64,000 nucleotides of DNA from Acidimicrobiales bacterium (GTDB taxonomy: Bacteria; Actinomycetota; Acidimicrobiia; Acidimicrobiales; SZUA-35). A program made the translations under genes and the position numbers. The notes beneath the pieces were generated by a model. That model worked only from the letters and a program-made list of their open reading frames with translations. It was not told the origin of the DNA and made no database searches. Position 1 is the stretch's first letter. Each line of letters starts with the position of its first letter. The DNA lies in the NCBI GenBank assembly GCA_028285495.1, contig JANQPB010000043.1, positions 62,001 to 126,000 on the forward strand. The letters run 5' to 3'. This document shows, piece after piece, positions 32,269 through 40,745 of this stretch.

Positions 32269-33114
32269 ATGCGCATCGACGCGGTCGCGGTGGGCGACTA
32301 CGAGCGGATCCGGGTCGAGCCGGTCACCGGCTCCATCGGGGCCGAGGTGTCGGGGGTCGACCTCCGGGAGGTCGACGACGAGACGCTCTCCGAGCTGCGC
32401 CAGGCGTGGCTCGACCACAAGGTCCTGTTCTTCCGCGAGCAGGACGTGACCAACGCCCAGCACGTCGCCTACGGCCGACGGTACGGGGAGCTGGAGATCC
32501 ACCCGTTCGTCCAGGCGGTGCCGGACCATCCGGAGATCATCGTGCTGGAGTCGACCGTCGACCGGTTCCAGGCCGCCGAGGCCTGGCACACCGACGTGAC
32601 CTTCCGCGAGTGCCCGCCCCTCGGCTCCATCCTCTACGGCCGGATCGTCCCGCCGTACGGCGGAGACACCTGCTGGGCCAACATGGAGCTGGCCTACGAG
32701 CTCCTGCCGGACGACGTGAAGGAGGAGATCGACGGTCTCTACGCCGTCCACTCCTACGTCAAGGCCTTCGGGCAGGGCATGACCGACGAGGAGCGGGAGG
32801 AGGCGGCCCAGCGGTTCCCCGACCAGAAGCACCCGCTGGTCCGGACCCATCCGGTCACCGGTCGCCGGTCGCTGTTCATGGCCCGGACGTTCATGTTGAC
32901 GATCGACGGCATGACGCCGGAGGAGTCCAGGCCGCTCCGGCAGCGGCTCTACGAGCAGTCGAGCATCCCGGAGATCCAGGTCCGGTTCCGGTGGCGCCCC
33001 GGCAGCGTGGCCCAGTGGGACAACCGCTGCACCCAGCACTACGCAGTGCCGGACCACGGCGGTCTGCACCGCCGGGTCGAGCGCGTCACCCTCGTGGGCG
33101 ATCGGCCCGTCTGA
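32269..33114 (+). CDS. TauD/TfdA-family alpha-ketoglutarate-dependent dioxygenase
   Basis: 281 residues. The Fe(II) facial triad is visible: WHTDVTF (HxD, near residue 106) and the distal His in CTQHYAV near residue 250. Arg residues in the last 20 positions (HRRVERVTLVG) would bind alpha-ketoglutarate. Start motif VEPVTGSIGAEVSGVDLREV is the common opening of the family. It couples decarboxylation of alpha-ketoglutarate to hydroxylation of a substrate such as a sulfonate, sulfate ester or aryloxyalkanoate; which one cannot be told. Confidence 0.9.
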   Translation: MRIDAVAVGDYERIRVEPVTGSIGAEVSGVDLREVDDETLSELRQAWLDHKVLFFREQDVTNAQHVAYGRRYGELEIHPFVQAVPDHPEIIVLESTVDRFQAAEAWHTDVTFRECPPLGSILYGRIVPPYGGDTCWANMELAYELLPDDVKEEIDGLYAVHSYVKAFGQGMTDEEREEAAQRFPDQKHPLVRTHPVTGRRSLFMARTFMLTIDGMTPEESRPLRQRLYEQSSIPEIQVRFRWRPGSVAQWDNRCTQHYAVPDHGGLHRRVERVTLVGDRPV

Positions 33115-33284
33115 CCGGTGCGGCCGATGGTCCTCGGCCGGCCCAAGGCGGTGGACCGACCGAGGAGATCATCGGGCGAGCCCGGTCCTCTGGCGGAAAC
33201 GAGGACCGCTTCACCAAGACCGTCGCTCACCCGACAACCTAGTCCAAGTGGCCGTTGCTGAGTCGCCGGCCGCGGCTGCCGTGA

Positions 33285-33302
33285 CTGGGTGAAACTACCC
33301 AG
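33285..33302. promoter_or_regulatory. Inverted repeat next to a -10 box (candidate operator)
   Basis: CTGGGT, six bases, ACCCAG at 33285-33302. The -10 box TATCCT (33308-33313) begins five bases later, so the dyad lies where the -35 region would be, a position suited to an activator or repressor of the methyltransferase gene at 33356. Confidence 0.5.
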
Positions 33303-33307
33303 AGCGG

Positions 33308-33313
33308 TATCCT
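33308..33313 (+). promoter_or_regulatory. -10 box TATCCT for the methyltransferase gene
   Basis: TATCCT lies 42 bases upstream of the ATG at 33356. The inverted repeat 33285-33302 lies directly before it. Confidence 0.45.
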
Positions 33314-33355
33314 GGCCGCCCTTGTCGGCCGGTGGGCCCTGGGGGACGATGGGGC

Positions 33356-34183
33356 ATGACAACCGACGACACCTCGCCAACGGATCTCATCGGGCACTAC
33401 GGCCGAGGCGGGCTGCTGGCCGCCATCGACGCTGCGCTGCTCGAATCGGGGCTCGACCCGGCGGCGGTCACCGTCGAGGACCTCGGCCCGGTCGACGAAT
33501 TCCACGTCGGGGGCCGTGTCGCCACCACCCGCCTGCTCGACCAACTGGCGCTCGGTCGGGAGCCTCACCTGCTCGACGTCGGCTGCGGGCTCGGGGGCAC
33601 GGCCCGGTTGTTGGCCAGCGGCCCGGCGGCGAGGGTCACCGGGATCGACCTGACCCCCGAGTACGTCGCCGTCGGTCGATCGCTGACCGAACGGGTCGGT
33701 CTCGCCGACCAGGTCGACCTGCGGGTCGGCTCGGCCCTCGACCTCCCCTTCGACGACGGCAGCTTCGACGGGGCCGTCATGTTGCACGTCGGCATGAACA
33801 TCGCCGACAAGGGTCGGCTGATGGCCGAGGTGGCCAGGGTCCTGCGCCCCGGCTCGGCGTTCGGTGTCTACGACCTGATGCGGGTCGGCGACGGTGACAT
33901 CGAGTTCCCGGTGCCGTGGTCGTCGGTCGAGGCGACGAGCTGCGTCGATCGCCCGGAGGCGTACCGCCTGGCGGCCGAGGCGGCCGGATTGGCCGTCGAG
34001 GCCGAGCACGACCGGACGGCCGAGGCGACGGCCTTCTTCGACCGCCTCGCCGGTGGCGCGCCGGCACCGCTCGGCCTGCACCTCGTCATGGGGCCCGAGA
34101 CGCCGACGAAGGTGGGCAACATGGTCGCCGCCGTCCGATCCGGAGCGCTCGCCCCGACCGAGCTGCTGCTCCGCCGACCCTGA
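33356..34183 (+). CDS. SAM-dependent methyltransferase (sarcosine/glycine- or ubiquinone-type, Methyltransf_11)
   Basis: 275 residues. It opens TSPTDLIGHYGRGGLLAAIDAALLESG and VDEFHVGGRVATTRLLDQL, a pattern shared with methyltransferases acting on dimethylglycine-type or other small substrates. The SAM motifs are LLDVGCGLGGTARLLAS, VTGIDLTPEYVAVG and GSALDLPFDDGSFDGAVMLHVGMN. The C-terminal lid is VMGPETPTKVGNMVAAVRSGALAPTELLL. The ATG at 33356 follows GGGGGA. Likely controlled from the promoter/dyad at 33285-33313. Confidence 0.82.
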   Translation: MTTDDTSPTDLIGHYGRGGLLAAIDAALLESGLDPAAVTVEDLGPVDEFHVGGRVATTRLLDQLALGREPHLLDVGCGLGGTARLLASGPAARVTGIDLTPEYVAVGRSLTERVGLADQVDLRVGSALDLPFDDGSFDGAVMLHVGMNIADKGRLMAEVARVLRPGSAFGVYDLMRVGDGDIEFPVPWSSVEATSCVDRPEAYRLAAEAAGLAVEAEHDRTAEATAFFDRLAGGAPAPLGLHLVMGPETPTKVGNMVAAVRSGALAPTELLLRRP

Positions 34184-34262
34184 GCGCCCCCGTCGGGCGC
34201 ACGCAGCCCCGGCCGAGGCGGACGCGTGCCCCGGTCCCGGTCCCGGTCCCGGGCCCGGGCCC
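34184..34262. terminator. GC-rich convergent intergenic hairpin and 6-bp repeat block
   Basis: Between two convergent genes. GCGCCC/GGGCGC arms with a five-base loop occur at 34184-34200. Five 6-bp units follow at 34233-34262 (GGTCCC three times, GGGCCC twice), which can fold on themselves. No T-run is present; it may act as a bidirectional stop with Rho, which is inference. Confidence 0.35.
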
Positions 34263-34274
34263 GGGGCGAGCGGG

Positions 34275-36047
34275 TCACCAGGAGCCGCCGCCCCCGCCAC
34301 CTCCGCCGCCGCCGACGCTGCCGCCGCCCCCGCCACCGCTGCTCGACGGGGCCGTGGCGGCCGAGGTGGTGGCCGAGCCCAGATGGGGGGCCAGGCCGGC
34401 GAGGTACAACCCGGCTGGCTCGATGCCGGGATCGACGTCGGCCTGGCTGACGGCGTCGGCCCAGTGGTCGGCCTCGCCGAGGGCGGTGGCCCAGGCCGTG
34501 TACTCCCGGAGCCGGCCCCGGCTCGCCGCCTCCTCGACGTGGCTCGCCTCCGAGCCCTCGATGAACCGCCTGAACGACTCGGTCAGGATCCACAGGCCGC
34601 TGCCGGCGGGGGTCCGCACCCGGAGCTCCCAGCTGCGGACCAGCATGGCCAGACCGGCGCCGCCGGCGGCGGCACCGATGGCGACCCCGACCAACCAGGT
34701 CGGGCCACTCCGGTTGGCCAGAACGGCGCCGATCACCAACAGGACGAGCCCGAGCACGGCGGCGACGGCGCCGAGACCGAGGCTGCGCCGGCGCCGCTCG
34801 TCGCCGGCGGGATCCCACAGCGGCGAGCGCTCCTGCCACTCGTCGAGCCGGTTGCCCAGCGCAGTCCAGCCGGCTGCGAACTGCTTGTCGTAGCCGCCGA
34901 GGGAGACGGCCGAGCGCGGGCCGAAGAGCTGGTCGAGCACCTCCTCGTCCCGCCCGTCGGCCGCCGCGCGCTGGCGGACCAGCGTCATCTCATCAGCGTC
35001 GACGTCCCCGTCGTCGCCCCGGCCCGGACCGTCGATCCTGACCTCCCCGGCGATCGCCCGCTCCAGCAGCCACGCCACCTGGTGGTCGCCGTCGACGCCC
35101 TCGCGGTGCAGGACGCCGCCCTGCCACGCCGTGAGGCCCCGTGGCGGGGTGAACTCGGTGCTGGCCAGCTGGTCGAGCTGGCCGTGGTCGACCAGTCGGG
35201 TCGGCACGTCCTGGCCGAACTGGGGCCCGTAGGCCGCGTCGGCGGCCCCGCCGGCCCACACCAGCTCCCGGCCGCGACGGCGGAGGAGGCGAGACGCAGC
35301 GGCCCCGGCCCCGATGGCGGCGGCCAGAGCGGTCGCCGCCGGCACCAGCACGCCGGTGCCGGGATCCTCGGCTCGGCCGCCCGGTGGCGTCGGTAGGGCC
35401 GGAGCGGCGGCGAGCGCACCGGATGGCGTGGCCGAGATCGTCACCCCTTCGCCGCTGCCCAGCCCGTCGATGGTCGCGGTCAGGTGGCCCGGTCGGGGCT
35501 GCTCGAGCGTGCAGCCGCCCCACGTGCCGGCCTGGCCCTTCGAGCACAGCAACTCGGTGAACTCGGTCGCAGCCACGAGGTGGACCTCGACCGAACCCAT
35601 CCCGACCTGCCACCGATCGCCGACGGCGTCCCAGGCCAGGCGGGTGCCCGGCGCGGCCACCACATCGACGTCGAGCGGGTACTCGATCCGGTACCGGTGG
35701 CGGCCCGAGATGGTGCGGTCGGGATCGCCGATGCGGATCCGCTCGGCCCCGAACGTCCGCTCGACGACGAACTGGTCCGGTGCGGTCGGCGAGAACACGT
35801 CGATCGGGGCGGCCGGGTCGAGCTCGTCGATGTCGCGGAAGATGCCGTGCCGCTGCTGCGTCCCGAAGTCGTAGTCGATGACCTCGACGATCTGGGCCCG
35901 GCGGTCGGTCAACTCCGCTCCGGTCCAGTAGGCGTCGATGCGTTCCGTGTCACCGGCGGCGGCGGCACCGGCGCCGACCCCGCCGATCACCAGGCCGGCG
36001 AGGGCCAACAGGCCGACGTCGAGGCGGCGTCGCGATCGGTAGTTCAT
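34275..36047 (-). CDS. DUF2207 domain membrane protein with Gly-rich tail
   Basis: 590 residues. A signal segment (DVGLLALAGLVIGGVGAGAA, residues 10-29) precedes an extracellular DUF2207 beta domain (residues 35-205) with IVEVIDYDFGTQQRHGIFRDI, the family's opening motif. Two or three transmembrane segments follow: near residue 245 (PAATALAAAIGAGAAASRLL), and a pair near residues 420-465. The cytoplasmic part lies between. The C-terminus is a Gly run with Ser and Trp, typical of DUF2207/TPM-associated proteins. Function unknown. Confidence 0.85.
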   Translation of the reverse strand: MNYRSRRRLDVGLLALAGLVIGGVGAGAAAAGDTERIDAYWTGAELTDRRAQIVEVIDYDFGTQQRHGIFRDIDELDPAAPIDVFSPTAPDQFVVERTFGAERIRIGDPDRTISGRHRYRIEYPLDVDVVAAPGTRLAWDAVGDRWQVGMGSVEVHLVAATEFTELLCSKGQAGTWGGCTLEQPRPGHLTATIDGLGSGEGVTISATPSGALAAAPALPTPPGGRAEDPGTGVLVPAATALAAAIGAGAAASRLLRRRGRELVWAGGAADAAYGPQFGQDVPTRLVDHGQLDQLASTEFTPPRGLTAWQGGVLHREGVDGDHQVAWLLERAIAGEVRIDGPGRGDDGDVDADEMTLVRQRAAADGRDEEVLDQLFGPRSAVSLGGYDKQFAAGWTALGNRLDEWQERSPLWDPAGDERRRRSLGLGAVAAVLGLVLLVIGAVLANRSGPTWLVGVAIGAAAGGAGLAMLVRSWELRVRTPAGSGLWILTESFRRFIEGSEASHVEEAASRGRLREYTAWATALGEADHWADAVSQADVDPGIEPAGLYLAGLAPHLGSATTSAATAPSSSGGGGGGSVGGGGGGGGGGSW

Positions 36048-36113
36048 GGCTGCCAGTATGCTGCGGCCCGGCCGGGGACCGCCGCAGGGTGACCGCCCGC
36101 TTCCGGTCGGCCG

Positions 36114-36947
36114 TCAGGTCCGTCGGTCGCGCGACCGACGGGGCAGCCCGGCCCGCCCGGCGCGGAGGAGGCGCTCGGCCGTCCCCTCGGGCCGCTGGTC
36201 CCGGCCGACGGCGACCACGGTCCGCTCCGCCTCCTCGCTGACCTGGGCCACGGTGCGGCGGTGCGAGCGGCGGGCGGCGCCGAGCCCGGCCAGGGCCCCG
36301 GCCGGCAGGGCGACGAACGCCACGGGTGTGGTCACGGCCGCCACCGTGGCCACCACGAGCATCGAGCCGCCGGCGACGGCCGAGCCTCCGGCAAGCGAAC
36401 GGGAGCGGCGGTTCGAGACGTCGACGACCAGGCAGACCGCGCCCTCCTCGTCGACCGCTGCGGCTGCGGCCCTGACCGAGCGGGCCCGGTCGAGACCCCG
36501 CTGGCCGCTGAGCCGTCTGACGCCGGCGCCGACCGCGCCGGGAAGCCCTCGCCGCCTGGCCCCGACGACGACGCCGGCCCGATCGAGCCGGACGTCGAGC
36601 CCGTGGTGGTTCGACAGCCACTGCTCGAGTGCGGCCAGCGCCTCCGCCTCGTCTGGCGCCGCCGGCGCCCCGGCCTCGACGGTGCCGGGCCCGACCACCC
36701 GGTCGAGCAGCCGACCGGCCCTCGATCGACGCCCACGAAGGCCGGCCCTGGCCTCGGCGACCGCAGCGGCCACCGCCGCCGGGTCGATGCCGGCCTCGGC
36801 GGCGACCGCCGCCAGCTCGGCCGTCGACAGCATGGCCTCGACCGGTCGTCCGGCGTCTGGCTCGGTCGACAGCTCCGCCGCACGCCGGAGGATCGCCGAC
36901 TGCTCGTCGGGGTCGTGTGCACCGGTCGCCGGGTCGGGTCGGCCCAT
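36114..36947 (-). CDS. Hypothetical protein with a hydrophobic hairpin
   Basis: 277 residues from the ATG at 36947. Residues 1-65 form an acidic helical region (ELSTEPDAGRPVEAMLSTAELAAVAAEAGI) that looks like a helix-turn-helix or ordering module; the middle is basic. Residues 200-235 hold a double hydrophobic stretch (GGSMLVVATVAAVTTPVAF and VALPAGALAGLGAA), probably a membrane hairpin, and the tail is Arg-rich. No family recognised. It lies 66 bp upstream of the DUF2207 gene on the same strand and may be co-expressed with it. Confidence 0.6.
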   Translation of the reverse strand: MGRPDPATGAHDPDEQSAILRRAAELSTEPDAGRPVEAMLSTAELAAVAAEAGIDPAAVAAAVAEARAGLRGRRSRAGRLLDRVVGPGTVEAGAPAAPDEAEALAALEQWLSNHHGLDVRLDRAGVVVGARRRGLPGAVGAGVRRLSGQRGLDRARSVRAAAAAVDEEGAVCLVVDVSNRRSRSLAGGSAVAGGSMLVVATVAAVTTPVAFVALPAGALAGLGAARRSHRRTVAQVSEEAERTVVAVGRDQRPEGTAERLLRAGRAGLPRRSRDRRT

Positions 36948-37020
36948 GTCTCCACTACAGCACACGCAACCGGTCGCCCGCCCCCGGCGCCGACCCGCAC
37001 CCCGGCGGGTCGACCGGCGG

Positions 37021-38166
37021 CTACTGCGAGCTGATCAGGGGGTACAGGCCCTCGGCGCCGGCCCGCTCGGCCAGCGAGCCGACCCGACCGCTCCAGCGTC
37101 CCGGGCTGGACCACTCCCGCCGCCACGACCAGAGCCGGCGCGACAGCTGGTGGAGGGCGTACTCCTGGGTCATGCCCATCGCCCCGTGGGCCTGGTGGGC
37201 CAACCGGGTGGCCGTGCCGGCGCAGTCGTCGGCCACCGTCCGGGCCGCTGCGATCTCGAACCGGGCCCCGAGCGGACCGGCCGCCGACGCCCGGCCGGCG
37301 GCGACCCGCGATGCCATGTCGACGAGGGCTGCGTCCTGGGCGCCCCAGACGAGGTGCTGCTGGACCGCCTGGAAGCGCCCGACCGGCCGCCCGAACTGCT
37401 GGCGCTCGCCGGTGTAGCCGACGGTCAGGCGGCTCATCGACACCAGCGCGCCGGCCATCAACAGGACGCGGCTGAGCGCGCCCCGCAGCTCGAGCTCCTC
37501 GGCGAGCGAGCCGCCGTCGGGGTCGCCGTCGCCGCCGGTGGCTCCGGCGGTCGGGTCGATGGCGGCCACCCGCTCGGATGGCACGGTCACGCCGTCGACG
37601 ATCACGGTTGGCCGCGGCTCGCCGGCGAGGTTGGTGACGGCCTCGATGGCCACGTCGGCAGGATCGATGGCGACCACCACCTCCTGCCCGTCGATCGCCA
37701 GGAGCGCGGCGATGCGGTCCGAGTGGGCCGCCCACGGCACCCGGCTGGCCACGCCGTCGAGCGTGACCGAGCCGTCGTCGGCGCCATGGGCGACGAGCGC
37801 GTCGCCGGTCGCCGGCACGACCGTCACCGGCCCGTCCGGCAGCTCCAGCCCGCCACGGGCCAGCAGCCAGCCACCGAGCATCGCCGTCTCGGCAAGCGGG
37901 ATCGGGGCCGCATGGGCGCCGGCGACACGGACCACGTCGGCCGCGTCGAGCAGGGTGCCGCCGGAGCCGCCGGCCTCCTCGGGCAGGCCGATCCAGGCGA
38001 AGCCGGCCTCGGCGACCGCTCGCCAGATCTCGGGAGCCCAGCCGTTGCGCTCGGCCGCCTGGACTGCGTCGAACGTGCAGGTGTCGGTGAACAGGCCCTC
38101 GGCGCTGTCGACGAGCAGCTCCTCGGCGGCGAACGCCGTCGGTCCCGTTGCGGCTGCGCCGCTCAT
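37021..38166 (-). CDS. Acyl-CoA dehydrogenase, second subunit of a probable heteromeric enzyme
   Basis: 381 residues. N-terminal helical domain, then a C-terminal FAD domain with YTGERQQFGRPVGRFQAVQQHL and HQAHGAMGMTQEYALHQLSRRLWSW, the usual closing segments. The middle beta domain is degenerate and the usual catalytic base segment is not evident, as in the non-catalytic chain of the alpha2-beta2 acyl-CoA dehydrogenases of actinobacterial sterol catabolism. The ATG overlaps the stop of the partner gene (ATGA at 38163-38166), strongly suggesting co-assembly. Confidence 0.85.
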   Translation of the reverse strand: MSGAAATGPTAFAAEELLVDSAEGLFTDTCTFDAVQAAERNGWAPEIWRAVAEAGFAWIGLPEEAGGSGGTLLDAADVVRVAGAHAAPIPLAETAMLGGWLLARGGLELPDGPVTVVPATGDALVAHGADDGSVTLDGVASRVPWAAHSDRIAALLAIDGQEVVVAIDPADVAIEAVTNLAGEPRPTVIVDGVTVPSERVAAIDPTAGATGGDGDPDGGSLAEELELRGALSRVLLMAGALVSMSRLTVGYTGERQQFGRPVGRFQAVQQHLVWGAQDAALVDMASRVAAGRASAAGPLGARFEIAAARTVADDCAGTATRLAHQAHGAMGMTQEYALHQLSRRLWSWRREWSSPGRWSGRVGSLAERAGAEGLYPLISSQ

Positions 38167-39305
38167 GCCGAGAGCCCCTTCGACGCCACCGACCGCAGGA
38201 TCTCGGTCGTCCCGCCCCGGATCGTGAACGATGGCCCGGTCAGCACCGCGGCGGCCAGCATCCGCTCGAACAGCGACGCCGACTCCGGCGACGGCTCGAG
38301 GTCGACCAGCTCGAGCACCCGCTCGGTGATGTCCTGCTCGAACCGCGTCCCCATCTCCTTGACCAGGGCCGACTCGACCGACGGGGCCGCCCCCTCGTCG
38401 ATCATGCGGGCCACCGACAGCGACAGGTTCCGCAGCGTCCACCATCGGGCGGTAGCCCAGCCGAGCATCTCCCTGGCCCTCGACCCGAGCGGCGTGCCCT
38501 CGTTGGCCCGCAGGAACTCCTCGACCACGCCGTAGGTGCTGAGCCACCGGTCGGGGCCGCCCCGCTCGTAGGCCAGCTCGGAGGTGTTCTGGGCCCAACC
38601 CATGCCGAGCTCGCCGAGCACCAGCTCGTCCGGCACGAACACGTCGGTCATGACCACCTCGTTGAAGTGGTGGCTGCCGTCGAGGAACGGGATCGGGTTG
38701 ATCTCCAACCCCGGCGCCGACAGGTCGACCAGCAACTGGCTCAGGCCCTGGTGCTTGTTGCCGTCCTCGAGCGGTGCGGTGCGGCACAGCACCACGAACC
38801 AGTCGTTCTCGTGGGCCCCGCTCGTCCAGACCTTCGTGCCGTTGAGCAGCCAGCCGCCGTCGGTTCTGGTTCCCCTTGTCGAGACCGAGGCCAGATCGCT
38901 GCCCGAGTCGGGCTCGCTCATCCCGATCGAGAAGCCGAGCTCGCCCCGGCAGATCGGGGGCAGGAACCGCTCGCGTTGGTCCTCGGTGCCGAACCGGTTG
39001 ATGATCGAGCCGGTCTGGCGGTCGGCGACCCAGTGGTAGCCGACCGGCGCCCCGTGGCGGAGCAGCTCCTCGACGACGACGAAGCGGTCGACGGCCGTGC
39101 GGTCGTGGCCGCCGTACCGGGTCGGCAGGGCCATGCCGACCCAGCCGCGGGCCGCCAGCTTCTTCGAGAACTCCTTGTCCTTGCCGGCGCCCATGCCGAG
39201 TGCCCGGTCGTAGGAGCCGGGGGCGAGCTCGGCCGCCAGGAAGTCCCGGACCTCGGCCTGGAGCTCGAGCTCAGGCCCCGTCAGTTCGGTTGGCGCGAAT
39301 CTCAT
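38163..39305 (-). CDS. Acyl-CoA dehydrogenase, first subunit of a probable heteromeric enzyme
   Basis: 380 residues. All three domains are recognisable: N-terminal helices (GPELELQAEVRDFLAAELAPG, ARGWVGMALPTRYGG), beta domain with ELGFSIGMSEPDSGSDLASV and WLLNGTKVWTSGAHENDWFVVL, and C-terminal helices with ELAYERGGPDRW and TIRGGTTEILRSVASKGL. The Glu in AYERGG is a candidate catalytic base. It desaturates an acyl-CoA, passing electrons to ETF. The pair arrangement resembles ChsE/FadE heteromers for sterol side chains or rings. ATG at 39305 preferred; GTG at 39323 possible. Divergent from the MFS gene. Confidence 0.88.
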   Translation of the reverse strand: MRFAPTELTGPELELQAEVRDFLAAELAPGSYDRALGMGAGKDKEFSKKLAARGWVGMALPTRYGGHDRTAVDRFVVVEELLRHGAPVGYHWVADRQTGSIINRFGTEDQRERFLPPICRGELGFSIGMSEPDSGSDLASVSTRGTRTDGGWLLNGTKVWTSGAHENDWFVVLCRTAPLEDGNKHQGLSQLLVDLSAPGLEINPIPFLDGSHHFNEVVMTDVFVPDELVLGELGMGWAQNTSELAYERGGPDRWLSTYGVVEEFLRANEGTPLGSRAREMLGWATARWWTLRNLSLSVARMIDEGAAPSVESALVKEMGTRFEQDITERVLELVDLEPSPESASLFERMLAAAVLTGPSFTIRGGTTEILRSVASKGLSA

Positions 39306-39355
39306 CGACCACCAGTGTTCCACCCGGCGACGTGAGGGGCGAACGGCGCGGTTGG

Positions 39356-39361
39356 TAGGGT
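39356..39361 (+). promoter_or_regulatory. -10 box TAGGGT before the MFS gene
   Basis: TAGGGT lies 18 bases before the TTG at 39380 in the short divergent gap with the acyl-CoA dehydrogenase gene. Confidence 0.4.
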
Positions 39362-39379
39362 CGGATCCGTGGTGGAACC

Positions 39380-40738
39380 TTGACGTCGCCCGGGCCCGGC
39401 CAACCGCCGGGACCCGCCGAGATCGGCGGCCTCCGGCACGGGCTGCGGGCCTTCCAGCACCGCGACTTCCGCCTCTTCTTCGTCGGCGCCCTGGCCTCGA
39501 ACACCGGTAACTGGATCCAGAACCTGGCCGTGCCGTTCGTGCTGTTCGAGCTGACCGGGCAGGCCCTGTGGGTCGGGCTGGCCAGCTTCGCCCAGTTCAT
39601 CCCCGCCTTCCTCCTCGGGCCGCTCGGCGGCTGGCTGGCCGACCGCATGGACCGCCGGCGGATGCTGCTGATCAGCCAGGCCCTGATGGCGGTGGCGGCC
39701 TTCGCCCTGTGGGCGAGTTGGGCCGTCGGCTGGCGAAGCCCGACGCTGATCCTCGGCCTGACCGCCCTCACCGGGATCTTCAGCGGCCTGATGATCCCGA
39801 GCTGGCAGGCGTTCGTCCCGTCGCTGGTACCCCGGGTCGACCTGCCATCCGCGATCACGCTCAACTCGACGCAGTTCAACGCCTCCCGAGCCATCGGCCC
39901 GGCGCTCGCCGGCCTGCTGCTCGGCACCGCCGGGGCCGGGCTGGCGTTCCTCCTCAACGTCGTGTCGTTCCTCGGGGTCATCGGGATGCTGTGGGTGATC
40001 CGACCAGAGCACGGCCGGCCCGGCTCGTCCGGCGGCGCCCGGGCGGGTGGAGCTGCGTCCGACGGGGTCGACGGCGAGGGCGTGCTCGCCGCCTTCCGGT
40101 CGGCTCTCGGCTACATCTCGCAGCGGACCGGCATCATGGTCGGCATCGCGTCGGCGATGTTGGCGGCGTTCTTCGGCAATCCGGTGACCCAGTTCACGGT
40201 GGTGTTCGGCGAGGACGTCTACGACGCCGGCCCGACCGTCGTCGGCCTCCTGGCCTCGGCCATCGGGATCGGGGCGGTGCTGATCGCCCCGTTCCTGTCG
40301 ACGTGGGACGGTCGGGTGCCTCGCTCGGTGATCGTCCGGTGGGGCCTCCCGCTCTACGGCCTGGCGGTGATCGCATTCGGGGCGTCGCCGAACTGGCCGA
40401 CCGGGCTGCTCGCCCTGTTCGCGGTCGGGGCCGGGTTCCTGGCCGTCATCTCGACCACCAACACCTCGGTCCAGATGATCGTCGCCGACGAGATGCGGGG
40501 ACGGGTCATGTCGACCCGGGTCATGGGCTTCACCCTCGCCTTCCCCGTCGGCTCGTTGATCCAGGGGGCCCTGGCCGACTGGATCGGTCCCCGGGCCACG
40601 GTGATCGGTGCCGGCGGCTGCCTCGTGCTGGCGGCGCTGGCCCTGTCGAGTCGACCGGCGACGCTGGCCACGCTCGACCACGAGGACGACACCCCGGACC
40701 GGGGTGGGCTGGTCGACCGCGGCGGCGATCGGCCATGA
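39380..40738 (+). CDS. Major facilitator superfamily transporter (MFS_3, EntS-like)
   Basis: 452 residues with about eleven or twelve membrane spans. It starts GLRHGLRAFQHRDFRLFFVGALASNTGNWIQNLAVPFVLFEL, the hallmark of MFS_3 exporters, and the loop between helices 2 and 3 has GGWLADRMDRRRML. A cytoplasmic linker lies near residues 215-238 (GSSGGARAGGAASDGVDG). These transporters export siderophores or drugs by proton antiport; the substrate is open. Start is TTG at 39380; no ATG or GTG in frame lies closer. A seven-base gap separates it from the serine hydrolase gene. Confidence 0.85.
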   Translation: MTSPGPGQPPGPAEIGGLRHGLRAFQHRDFRLFFVGALASNTGNWIQNLAVPFVLFELTGQALWVGLASFAQFIPAFLLGPLGGWLADRMDRRRMLLISQALMAVAAFALWASWAVGWRSPTLILGLTALTGIFSGLMIPSWQAFVPSLVPRVDLPSAITLNSTQFNASRAIGPALAGLLLGTAGAGLAFLLNVVSFLGVIGMLWVIRPEHGRPGSSGGARAGGAASDGVDGEGVLAAFRSALGYISQRTGIMVGIASAMLAAFFGNPVTQFTVVFGEDVYDAGPTVVGLLASAIGIGAVLIAPFLSTWDGRVPRSVIVRWGLPLYGLAVIAFGASPNWPTGLLALFAVGAGFLAVISTTNTSVQMIVADEMRGRVMSTRVMGFTLAFPVGSLIQGALADWIGPRATVIGAGGCLVLAALALSSRPATLATLDHEDDTPDRGGLVDRGGDRP

Positions 40739-40745
40739 TCGCCCG

